Origin: JAVSMW01 sp032027005
GTDB lineage: Bacteria > Bacillota > Thermincolia > Thermincolales > UBA2595
Assembly (NCBI GenBank): GCA_032027005.1
Contig: JAVSMW010000005.1
Location: 1 to 64,000, forward strand
Reading direction: 5' to 3'
DNA length: 64,000 bases
Position 1 is the first letter of the stretch, and each line of letters starts with the position of its first letter. Position numbers and translations under genes: made by a program. Of the stretch, positions 42,143-50,369 are shown one piece after another. A model generated the notes under the pieces. The model searched no databases and had not been told where the DNA came from. It worked only from the letters and a program-made list of their open reading frames with translations.

Positions 42143-42158
42143 AGCAATTTTGATGCCA
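42143..42158 (-). promoter_or_regulatory. sigma-54 promoter of cassette C
   Basis: The minus strand reads TGGCATCAAAATTGCT, with GG and GC ten bases apart. The start would be near 42132, leaving a short leader before the CoA-transferase gene. Confidence 0.85.
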
Positions 42159-42314
42159 AACCAATTAAAGATAACATTGCCTGCTAAAATGATAGCCATC
42201 GAAGAAGTTGATAATCAGCCAACCGCCCTCTTACCCAGCGTAATTAATTAATTCTTTTTACAGTTTAAGTAATGACAAATCTCTAGAAATGAAATTAAGT
42301 TTTTGGTTTTAACT

Positions 42315-42347
42315 ATGAAATTCGTTTCATCAAGTGATATACATTTC
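42315..42347. promoter_or_regulatory. GAAA-N4-TTTC operator pair (cassette C)
   Basis: ATGAAATTCGTTTCAT (42315-42330) is a GAAA-N4-TTTC palindrome. A weaker site, GATA-N4-TTTC, starts 19 bp further on (42336-42347). The outer ACTATGAAAT and ATTTCATAGT (ending 42352) are also exact inverted repeats. The sites lie 185-215 bp upstream of the start, as in cassette B, and directly after the paralogous regulator gene. Confidence 0.6.
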
Positions 42348-42376
42348 ATAGTAAACCCTCATATTTAACCCCCCCA

Positions 42377-42399
42377 CAAAAAAGAACCTTAAAGGTTCT
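42377..42399 (-). terminator. terminator after response regulator 2
   Basis: AGAACCTT-A-AAGGTTCT (42383-42399), read on the minus strand, is followed by a T-run (TTTTTTG). A second short GAACCTTCAAGG repeat lies beside it. Confidence 0.65.
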
Positions 42400-42428
42400 G
42401 CACCTTGAAGGTTCTGGTTATTACAACA

Positions 42429-43787
42429 CTATTCTGAAGCAGCATAATCATCTGAGCTGATTTCTAATTTTTTAATTTTAAGCAGAAGATTTCTGGTTGA
42501 CATAGATAAATAGCGAGCGGCTTTCGTCCGGTTCCCCTCAAAAAGCTTCAAGGCTGAGCATATTTCTCTGCGCTCAATATCCGAAAACAATTCAGATTTT
42601 CTTTTTGACCAGTTGAATGAACAATCTTTTTCTTTTAATGATAAATGCTGTGGTTCCAAATTTGGTCCATCATGTAAAACGACCGCCATCTCGATTACAT
42701 TTCGCAATTCTCTAACGTTCCCGGGCCACTTGTATTGATTTAAAACCTTCAACGCTTCAGGTGAAAATCCAGATATATTTTTGTTATGCAGTTGATTGAA
42801 ATTGGCTAAAAACCTTTTAACTAAGATATTTATATCTTCAGTTCTTTCCCTTAAAGGCGGGATACTCACCGGTATGACTGCCAACCGGTAGTAAAGATCC
42901 GAGCGAAACCGGCACTCTGCGATTAACTTTTCAAGGTCTCGGTTAGTAGCAGAAACAATACGGATATTGATCTCTATAGGTTTTATTCCACCAAGCCGTT
43001 CTATCTGACGCTGCTCAAGGGCGCGTAATAACTTACCTTGTAACAGCAAGGGCATGTCGCCCAACTCATCTAAGAAAAGCGTTCCTCCGTTTGCCAGTTC
43101 CAGCTTGCCTGCTTTGCGGGAAGCAGCGCCGGTAAAGGCACCTTTTTCGTAACCAAACAGCTCGCTTTCCAGAAGATTATCAGGGACAGCAGCACAGTTA
43201 ATGACTACAAATGAACCATCGGCTCGATTACTGCAACGATGAATTTCGTTAGCCAGTAGTTCCTTGCCTGTACCCGATTCTCCCAATAACATTACATTTG
43301 CGTTAGATCTGGCAGCCTTACGGACTATCTCAACAACCTGTTGCATTTGTAGACTCGTGTAAATAATGTTCGAATCTTTTTCAACTTCCGCGAATTCCCT
43401 TCCGGACCCATACTTTGTATTGGCCAGAATTTCTTCAATTGATTTCTCCATTTGTTCAATATTGAAAGGTTTCACAACATAGTCATAAGCACCACATTTC
43501 ATGGCTTCAACAGCATTTTGGATAGTGGCATAAGCTGTAATCATCAGTACCGGCATATCCAGACTGTTTTTCCGTATCATCTTTAAAGCATCCAGCCCGC
43601 CTACTCCTTCCATACAGAGATCAAGGACCACCAGGTCAGGTTTCTCTTTGTTTAAAAAAGTCTCTCCTTCGGACCAGGAAGTTGCAGATAAGATACAATA
43701 TTTTTCACCCAGTGACTCTTCAAACAGCCATCCCATATCGGGTTCGTCATCTACAACCAGAATAATGGGTTTTCTCCTGCTGCTCAT
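42429..43787 (-). CDS. NtrC-family response regulator (cassette C)
   Basis: A 452-residue paralogue of the regulator at 26589-27959. The receiver has DD at 13-14 and a phospho-acceptor aspartate near 56 (VVLDLCMEG). The AAA+ domain has GESGTGKE, GAFTGA and LFLDELGDM, and the C-terminus has the helix-turn-helix EGNRTKAARYLSMSTRNLLL. The DNA-reading helices differ slightly from the paralogue, in step with the different outer bases of the operators (GCGAAA versus ATGAAA). It overlaps the kinase gene by four bases. It most likely activates the operon starting at 42107. Confidence 0.93.
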   Translation of the reverse strand: MSSRRKPIILVVDDEPDMGWLFEESLGEKYCILSATSWSEGETFLNKEKPDLVVLDLCMEGVGGLDALKMIRKNSLDMPVLMITAYATIQNAVEAMKCGAYDYVVKPFNIEQMEKSIEEILANTKYGSGREFAEVEKDSNIIYTSLQMQQVVEIVRKAARSNANVMLLGESGTGKELLANEIHRCSNRADGSFVVINCAAVPDNLLESELFGYEKGAFTGAASRKAGKLELANGGTLFLDELGDMPLLLQGKLLRALEQRQIERLGGIKPIEINIRIVSATNRDLEKLIAECRFRSDLYYRLAVIPVSIPPLRERTEDINILVKRFLANFNQLHNKNISGFSPEALKVLNQYKWPGNVRELRNVIEMAVVLHDGPNLEPQHLSLKEKDCSFNWSKRKSELFSDIERREICSALKLFEGNRTKAARYLSMSTRNLLLKIKKLEISSDDYAASE

Positions 43788-45442
43788 ACGTGTGCTCCCC
43801 CTTCTGCACGTTCTTTCAGGAAATGCTGTCTGGGCAAACCTATTGAAAAAATAGCTCCGGAACCATAACCCGGTTCTAATGACAGCAGACCGTTATGGCG
43901 GCTGATTATGCTTTGAACCAAGGCCAAACCTAGACCAGTGCCGTTTGCTTTGGTCGTATAAAATGGCCTGAAGATTGCGTTTTCTATTTCCGGTTTGATT
44001 CCAGGGCCGGTGTCCTTTATCTGGATATAGACTAATTTGCCGTCACTTCCTTCATTAATGCTGATTGATAAAGTACCGCCCTCAGGCATAGCCTGAAGGG
44101 AATTCAACAATAAATTCAAAATTGCCTGGTGGAGATGCTCTGGGTCGCCATAAATAAAAGACTCAGTAGTTTCGTAGTATTCCAAAATAGTAATATTTTG
44201 TTCTTCAGCCATATTTCTAACCAGATTTATAGCTTTCTCTACCATCTCAATGATATTGAACTCAAGAAATTCTGGCAGCGAATACCGCGTAAGTTCTAAC
44301 AGAGAATTAGTAATTCTTTCTATGTGGTTAATTTTCTCGAGTGCAACCCCGGTAAACTTTTGCAGATATTGTTGATCTTCCAACCGGCGCGGAATCATTC
44401 TGATTGCCTCGCGTAAAATAGTCAACGGGTTCCGAATTTCATGAACCATCGATACAGCCAATTGTTCAACAGAGTGTACCGCCTCTGCACGGTATATTTT
44501 TTCCTGTTCACGCAGGGCCGATGTCATGTCTTGTAGAACCGTCAAATAACCCATGATATGGCCTTTTTCATCAATCAGAACGGCCATGACAACGTTTGTT
44601 TCCATTTGTGACCCAAGGCATGTAGTATCAAACTGATAAGTACCGCCAGAAGACCGCAGCTGTTTTAACATCTGTTTCCAATCGTCCAGCCCAAGGGCAG
44701 AAAATATTTTCTCTGCCGGACAATCTATGAGAGCATCTGGTACCAGTCCAAAGGCTTCCAGTTTTTTACTGACGAACTTTATGATTCCTTTCTTATCAGT
44801 TACAATCACACTGAATTGAAGACTATTAATGAAAAATCTGATATACCTTTGAAAGGTGGCTACTGTTTTATCTTTTGTAAGAAATGTACGGCAGCCCATC
44901 AAAACCAGACCGGACAAGCCCAGCAGAGGCTCAATCTCCGGGGATAGAAAAACGTTCATGCCGCCTTGTGCCATCTGCTGATATATATCCTCAACAGTTT
45001 CGTTGGCTGAAGAAAAACCCAGGATGGTATTATTTCGGATAATTGGAACAATACAATTCATAATCTCTCCGCGCAGCCCGGGGCCTATCGCCATAACCGG
45101 ACGACCTGTTTCCATGCAGCGCCTTCCAAGATGATCGTGCCTTATACTCCCTCCGGTTTTATCCTGGAAAACACTTGTTGGGCCGTACACTATAGTGCAA
45201 TCCAGTTCACGGGAAAAATAACCGGCTCCCAGACCCGGAAAACTGTCACAGACTTCATCAACAACTGGGGCAAGCTTATTGAACATTTCTTTAACTGTTT
45301 CTACTTTACTTTTGCCAGGTTCTATCTTGAAATTATCACCCAGACGCGATTCTAAATATTTAGCAATACCAAACAATTTATTGGCTTTTTCACCTAGTAA
45401 AGCTGTCTCTGCTCGTTGAAAAAACAGGTGGCTAGTATTCAA
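43784..45442 (-). CDS. cytoplasmic sensor histidine kinase (cassette C)
   Basis: A 552-residue paralogue of the kinase at 27959-29626, with the same soluble sensory domain (SFPGLGAGYFSRELDCTIVYG, METGRPVMAIG, RGEIMNCIVPI), PAS domain, HisKA (MVHEIRNPLTIL) and ATPase (GTGLGLALV). The loop after the VYGP motif differs most between the two, so they may sense related but different signals. TTG 45442 was taken, eight bases after AGGGG, which matches the start of the paralogue; the ATG at 45460 has no clear ribosome binding site. Confidence 0.9.
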   Translation of the reverse strand: MNTSHLFFQRAETALLGEKANKLFGIAKYLESRLGDNFKIEPGKSKVETVKEMFNKLAPVVDEVCDSFPGLGAGYFSRELDCTIVYGPTSVFQDKTGGSIRHDHLGRRCMETGRPVMAIGPGLRGEIMNCIVPIIRNNTILGFSSANETVEDIYQQMAQGGMNVFLSPEIEPLLGLSGLVLMGCRTFLTKDKTVATFQRYIRFFINSLQFSVIVTDKKGIIKFVSKKLEAFGLVPDALIDCPAEKIFSALGLDDWKQMLKQLRSSGGTYQFDTTCLGSQMETNVVMAVLIDEKGHIMGYLTVLQDMTSALREQEKIYRAEAVHSVEQLAVSMVHEIRNPLTILREAIRMIPRRLEDQQYLQKFTGVALEKINHIERITNSLLELTRYSLPEFLEFNIIEMVEKAINLVRNMAEEQNITILEYYETTESFIYGDPEHLHQAILNLLLNSLQAMPEGGTLSISINEGSDGKLVYIQIKDTGPGIKPEIENAIFRPFYTTKANGTGLGLALVQSIISRHNGLLSLEPGYGSGAIFSIGLPRQHFLKERAEGGAHV

Positions 45443-45739
45443 CTGCGACACCCCTAACATGAGTACGTAATTGTTGGTTAAAATTCTAATACAGTTTAAT
45501 GTGTATATCTATTTTTTTGCGTTGAGTGGTAGAATTCTATGCCTTAACGGTTTGACTAGTTAGCCTAAAATTACTATGAGTAATACTTTAAATATAGCGT
45601 GAGAATGGCTTGGAATGTTAATGCCTTTGGTATCCTTTGGTATACTATGTTACAAAATTGTAAGTACTTGCAGAAACTACCAAATTAGTATAATCTTCTA
45701 AGTAGTTAAGAATATCACAAAATTTAGGAGGATGTTAAG
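45443..45739. other. intergenic region between kinase 2 and azoR
   Basis: About 300 AT-rich bases between divergent genes. No gene, no -24/-12 promoter and no strong inverted repeat was seen. GTATCCTTTGGTATACT near 45630 is a short imperfect repeat of uncertain meaning. Confidence 0.4.
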
Positions 45740-46339
45740 ATGAGTAAGTTATTGTACATTAAAGCTAACCCTAAAGGTAATGAAAATTCAATCACTTTTA
45801 GGACGTCAGAAAGTTTTATTAAAGCTTACAAAGAAGCTAACCCAAATGATGAAATTGTCACCTTAGATTTATATCAAGAAGGAATTAAATTTTTAGATGA
45901 GCAAATGTTAACAGATATGTTTAGCGGCAAAGAAACCGTTATGCTAAAATATGCTCAACAATTTGCCAATGCAGATAAATATGTTATCGCTGCCCCTATG
46001 TGGAACCTAGGAAGTCCGGCCATTGTAAAAGCCTATTTTGATTATGTAACTATGGTGGGCGTTACTTTTAAGTACACAGAACAAGGACCTGTTGGGTTAC
46101 TTGCCGACCAAGGAAAAAAGGCAGTACATATTGTAGCAAGGGGAGGATTATATATACAACCTCCGGCGGATGCATTCGAAATGGGAGATCGTTATTTAAA
46201 GACAATTATGGGCTTTATGGGTGTAACTGACTTTACAACGGTTACTACAGAACTCACCGGGGTATTGCAGGGTGAGGATTTAGAGAATGCGGTGCAGCAT
46301 TCAATAGAGCAGGCTGAAAATTTGGCCAAAAATTTTTAA
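45740..46339 (+). CDS. azoR: FMN-dependent NADH:quinone oxidoreductase / azoreductase
   Basis: A 199-residue flavodoxin-fold AzoR protein. It starts LLYIKANPKGNENSITFRTS (phosphate-binding loop for FMN), with the flavin motif AAPMWNLGSPAIVKAYFDYV and the conserved ARGGLY. Such enzymes reduce quinones and azo compounds by two electrons from NADH. AGGAGG precedes the ATG. Its base composition is more AT-rich than the catabolic genes, and it has its own terminator, so it is a single-gene unit. Confidence 0.93.
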   Translation: MSKLLYIKANPKGNENSITFRTSESFIKAYKEANPNDEIVTLDLYQEGIKFLDEQMLTDMFSGKETVMLKYAQQFANADKYVIAAPMWNLGSPAIVKAYFDYVTMVGVTFKYTEQGPVGLLADQGKKAVHIVARGGLYIQPPADAFEMGDRYLKTIMGFMGVTDFTTVTTELTGVLQGEDLENAVQHSIEQAENLAKNF

Positions 46340-46485
46340 AGCTCCTTTTGATTCCTGCCTATAAACTTAAATGTTGTCGAATCTTCATCCCGGTTTACAA
46401 TTTCAGTCTTTCCTTTAAAATTCAATAATTCATTTCTTTGAACAACTACATTAATATTTTCTCAAAAATTTCGGTTAATTAACGA

Positions 46486-46524
46486 AAACCTCGCCAAAAC
46501 TGGATTACAGCTTTGGCGAGGTTT
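46486..46524 (+). terminator. terminator after azoR region
   Basis: AAACCTCGCCAAA (46486-46498) pairs with TTTGGCGAGGTTT (46512-46524) and is followed by AAATTTATGA. It is symmetric and may act in both directions. It lies 150 bp after the azoR stop. Confidence 0.75.
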
Positions 46525-46628
46525 AAATTTATGACATTTTTAATTCTAATGTAAGCGCTTAATAAAAAGGGGGCATTGACAAAAGAGAACCCCGGCACGA
46601 GTTAGGATTGTGAATATTTCGGTTTAGC

Positions 46629-47050
46629 GGAGCCACGATTCCGGTGTGGTAGAAGCCACCATTCCGTGAAATGGAAGCCACGACTCTGGTTAGAAAGCCA
46701 CTTGTTTAGCAATTCAATATCCTTGGGGCATGAAGATCCCCATATGTGTTTTAACGATGCACAACTTGCTGTGAATCAAGGGCGAGCGCGGCGAGTTTAT
46801 CTTGACCCTTGATTCGCTCTATATCCCCAAATCCTTTTGGCTGGCGGGCTTAAATCTGCCCGCTTGCTTCCGGCGAGGACGGGGTTTGGGGCTGAGCCCC
46901 AAGGTCTGAATTGTCGTTTAAGGGACGAAGACCAGAACGATTGGTTCTCTGACCGAAATGGTGGATTCCTTTTTCCGAAAGTGTGGTACCCGTCAGACCG
47001 GGGGGTGGCTCCCACTGACCGGACAGGTGGCGCAAAGTGCTCCGGAATAC
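46629..47050. mobile_element. non-coding remnant of an insertion sequence (IS21-like ends)
   Basis: Four spaced repeats of AGCCAC start at 46631, 46654, 46676 and 46696, three of them as AGCCAC-NAYTC. The right part, GTGGCTCCCACTGACCGG and CAGGTGGCGCAAAGTG, is similar in style. Multiple short terminal repeats of this spacing are typical of IS21-family ends. No istA or istB coding sequence remains. The stretch is higher in GC than its surroundings. Open frames of 60-85 codons here show no protein likeness. Confidence 0.4.
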
Positions 47051-47326
47051 TCATTACTTAAGCTGAACCTGGAGTTAATTTGACCGTCATAAGATGGTTA
47101 AGTTTACATGACTAATGGTACATATTTTAATACAATATACCGTATTTTCAACAGGCTTAATTTTAACTTGAAATCGGAAAGTAAACAATAAAAACGTTGT
47201 ATTATCAAGGTTTTGAAGTCAATTTTTAGTGCGAAAATTTTGACATAAAAAAGGGGACACCACGCCTTTTGCGGAATTGTTTAAGTGACCAAACCAAAAC
47301 AATCCAAAGGATGGTGACCCTCTGAA

Positions 47327-47631
47327 ATGATGGTATCACAACTTATTACTATAAATCAACTTGAAAATATGTCGCGCCAACAAAGGCGTCAATTGGAACG
47401 AGATTATCAAAAGAGACTGGGTTCTTACAACGCCAAACCAATAAATGTAACCTACCCGTAAGTTTTGATAATTCGACAGTTACTGCATTCGGTAATTTTG
47501 GTATTTTGGAGGCTTTCAAACAGGCTGTTGATTTTCGAAATATGCTTAGCCGCGTTCGTCTTGAGCGTCATCATAACTGCAGATATACCGACACTGAGTT
47601 ATTGGACACCATGATTGATGCTATTTCTTAG
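47327..47631 (+). pseudogene. truncated, frameshifted transposase
   Basis: The N-terminus starts at ATG 47327 (QLITINQLENMSRQQRRQLE) and stops early at NVTYP. One base of shift restores a second stretch, VSFDNSTVTAFGNFGILEAF ... RLERHHNCRYTDTELLDTMI, which is typical of the start of DDE transposases of the IS1380/IS4 type. It stops at 47629. The catalytic domain is absent, so the element cannot move itself. GGGGACACCACGCC upstream may be part of the left end. Confidence 0.6.
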
Positions 47632-47639
47632 GTTTACTG

Positions 47640-47911
47640 CGTTTTTCCCATATGAATGCCCTGCAAAACGACCCTGGATATTAGAAAATCAAAGAGATAA
47701 CAAAGGCATTAGAAACAACACAAGAATCCTTGAAGACTGGGATTCTCTTTTGAATCCGATACCCTACTCATTAAATAAATTTGAAAATCTTACATCGGAA
47801 CAAAGTTTGGCTTTAAGGCTGATCTACGTATCAAAACTCTATCTGGATAAAGAAACAAACAGTTTAGATACAATTATTCGTTCCCCTCATAACTTAAGAC
47901 AAATATTTTAA
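47640..47911 (+). other. open frame after the transposase remnant, possibly a broken gene
   Basis: About 85 codons from ECPAKRPWILENQRDNKGIR to PHNLRQIF, open with no start codon or ribosome binding site of its own (the first possible start lies inside the transposase fragment). I do not recognise the protein. It has its own terminator. It may be the 3' end of a gene cut by the insertion. Confidence 0.3.
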
Positions 47912-47947
47912 AAAAAGAGGTCAACTCGTGCGGTTGACCTCTTTTTT
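47911..47947 (+). terminator. strong intrinsic terminator
   Basis: GAGGTCAAC (47917-47925) pairs with GTTGACCTC (47933-47941) around TCGTGCG, followed by TTTTTT. It is preceded by an A-run, so it can act on both strands. Confidence 0.9.
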
Positions 47948-48073
47948 ATCCTATATTTACTCTGTTGGTTAATTAACAGATTATTTGGAAAAGCAGCAGT
48001 CTCATACTTTATTTATTATGAGAAGAGTATTCTCAAACTATTTGAGAACCCACCAAAACCAGCCGCCCTTCCC

Positions 48074-49903
48074 CTACTCCACCGTCACACTTTTCGCCAG
48101 ATTCCGCGGCTTATCCACATCACAGCCCCTGGCCACAGCAATATGATACGCCAACAGTTGCAGCGGCACCACAGTCAGCACCGGGGCCAAAATCCGGTCT
48201 GTCTTAGGAATATACATAACATGGTCGACAACCTTTTTCAATTCATTATTACCCTGGTAAGTCACCCCGATTACCTGGGCATCCCGGGCTTTTACTTCCT
48301 TGATATTACTGACCATCTTATCATAAAGATCCATTTGCGTAGCCAAAGCCACTACCGGCACCCCATCCACAATCAAGGCCAAAGTCCCGTGTTTCAGCTC
48401 ACCGGCGGCATAAGCCTCGGCGTGCATATAGGAAATTTCCTTGAGCTTAAGACAGCCTTCCATAGCCACAGCATAGTCCAAGCCGCGCCCCAGGAAAAAG
48501 GTATTCTGGCAGTCGGCATATTTCTTCAGGAAGCTCTCCAATCCTTCCAGTTCGCCGAGGATTGTCTGAACCTGTTCAGGCAACTCCCGCAGGCCCCTGA
48601 TGAGGGCCTCCGCATAATCTGCATCCACTGTACCACGGACCTGGGCAAAGTGGATACCCAACAGGAACATGGCGATCAACTGGGTTGAATAAGCCTTTGT
48701 GGAAGCCACGGCAATTTCCGGACCGGCCCAGGTATACAAGACATCGTCAGCTTCTCTGGCTGCTGAACTGCTGACCACATTAGTTACAGCCAGCACCTTG
48801 GCCCCTGCCTTTTTGGAAGCCCTCAGGGCCGCCAGGGTATCGGCCGTTTCCCCTGACTGGCTGATCACAATAACCAGGTCACCTTTACTGATAATCGGAT
48901 TCCGGTACCGGAATTCAGATGCTATATCCACTGTGACCGGAATCCTGGCCAGGTCTTCAATCACGTATTTACCGACCATCCCGGCATGAAAAGCCGTGCC
49001 ACAGGCCACAATAAAAATATTTTTCAGATTCTTGATCTCATCGGCTGTAAGGCTGAGTTCCTTGAGAATAACCTCTTTATTATCAGTAGAAATCCTGCCG
49101 CTCAAAGTTTCTCTGACAGCCCGCGGCTGCTCATAAATCTCTTTCAGCATAAAGTGGGGATAACCGCCCTTCTCGGCGGCAACGGCATCCCAATTTACAT
49201 GGAAAATCTCTTTTTCAACCATATTGCCCGAAAGATCAGTGACAGCAACACCTTGTTTGGTCAAGACAGCAATTTCATCATCATTGATAATGTAGTTATC
49301 CCTGGTGTAAGCCAGAGTCGCCGGAATATCTGAAGCCAGAAAATATTCACCCTGGCCAATCCCCACCACCAATGGGCTGTCCTTTCTGACCGCTACTAAT
49401 TTACCAGGTTCTTTTTTGGCCATAGCTGCCATGGCATAAGAGCCTTCCAATTTCTTGGCCACTTCCCTGACCGTCTCAGTAAGGTCGCCATTATAAAAAT
49501 GTTCCACCAGGTGAGGTATGACCTCTGTATCAGTTTCCGATATAAATTCGTGACCTTCAGACTCCAGCCACTCCCGGAGTTCCAGATAATTTTCAATAAT
49601 CCCGTTATGGACTACGGCAAATTCTCCGCTGCAGTCCGTATGGGGATGAGAATTAATGTCAGAGGGTCTGCCATGGGTGGCCCACCTGGTATGCCCAATT
49701 CCCACATGACCTTCCGGAGTATAGGTTTCGATCTTCTCTTCCAATTTGGACATCTTCCCAACACTCTTGACAACCAATATCTTGTTATTCTCCACAACAG
49801 CGATTCCCGCTGAATCATATCCACGGTACTCGAGCTTTTTTAATCCATCTACCAGAATCGGTACGACCTGTTTAGGACCGATATAACCTACAATTCCACA
49901 CAT
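48074..49903 (-). CDS. glmS: glutamine--fructose-6-phosphate aminotransferase
   Basis: A 609-residue GlmS, which makes glucosamine-6-phosphate for cell wall precursors. The N-terminal glutaminase begins MCGIVGYIG with the catalytic cysteine at position 2 (after removal of Met). Two SIS sugar-isomerase domains follow (ACGTAFHAGMVGKYV, VISQSGETADTLAALR, FLGRGLDYAVAMEGCLKLKE) and the protein ends with DKPRNLAKSVTVE. A glmS ribozyme lies in its leader and would shut off the message when the product is abundant. GlmM is the next gene upstream. Confidence 0.98.
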   Translation of the reverse strand: MCGIVGYIGPKQVVPILVDGLKKLEYRGYDSAGIAVVENNKILVVKSVGKMSKLEEKIETYTPEGHVGIGHTRWATHGRPSDINSHPHTDCSGEFAVVHNGIIENYLELREWLESEGHEFISETDTEVIPHLVEHFYNGDLTETVREVAKKLEGSYAMAAMAKKEPGKLVAVRKDSPLVVGIGQGEYFLASDIPATLAYTRDNYIINDDEIAVLTKQGVAVTDLSGNMVEKEIFHVNWDAVAAEKGGYPHFMLKEIYEQPRAVRETLSGRISTDNKEVILKELSLTADEIKNLKNIFIVACGTAFHAGMVGKYVIEDLARIPVTVDIASEFRYRNPIISKGDLVIVISQSGETADTLAALRASKKAGAKVLAVTNVVSSSAAREADDVLYTWAGPEIAVASTKAYSTQLIAMFLLGIHFAQVRGTVDADYAEALIRGLRELPEQVQTILGELEGLESFLKKYADCQNTFFLGRGLDYAVAMEGCLKLKEISYMHAEAYAAGELKHGTLALIVDGVPVVALATQMDLYDKMVSNIKEVKARDAQVIGVTYQGNNELKKVVDHVMYIPKTDRILAPVLTVVPLQLLAYHIAVARGCDVDKPRNLAKSVTVE

Positions 49904-49971
49904 TTATAACTAACCTCCGCTAAATGGTTGGTTTACAAGCAAACTCTCAAACCAGTCATTATAAAATCAAA

Positions 49972-50181
49972 TCCCACCCAAGGCATTTTTGTCAACCCGT
50001 CACCGGGCAGTTTTGTATGCCTGATTGCGGCTGTGGAAACCGGGGGGCACCCGCCGAAAATCGATAAACCCCCATCCTCGTCAACTTGGGGAGTGGAGAG
50101 TGATGAGTGGGAGTGAAAAACAATAAAACATAACCCTCCATCAACACACATAACACTGACTACCCATCAAGTTCAGGCGCT
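49972..50181 (-). ncRNA. glmS ribozyme
   Basis: The minus-strand leader of glmS contains the ribozyme core: GCGCC just after the cleavage site (between 50181 and 50180), AACTTG pairing with CAAGTT, GACGAGG, GGGGGTTTATCGATTTTCGG, CGGGTGC, ACAGCCGCAATCAGG, CATACAAAACTGCCCGGTGA and TGCCTTGGGTGGG. In this class glucosamine-6-phosphate acts as coenzyme for self-cleavage, lowering glmS expression. The P1 apical part is unusually long, about 70 nt of mostly single-stranded, CACTC-rich sequence. Confidence 0.93.
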
Positions 50182-50369
50182 TTAATGATACTTTTTAACT
50201 AGTGCATCTCTATTAAGTTTTCCGCTATTAAGTTTTCCTCGTTTCCCTAGCATCACCACCTTTAAATCTTAAGTCATTTTCCCGAAACCAAATTAAACAT
50301 TAAAGCCGCGGATAAACGCTGATGGGCACATTAGATTTACAAATTTGTTCTTTCCCACTCTCCACTCTC

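Noticed and set aside
46797..47061. Overlapping frames of 60-85 codons on both strands.
   Set aside because: They lie in an insertion-sequence remnant of higher GC and show no protein likeness.
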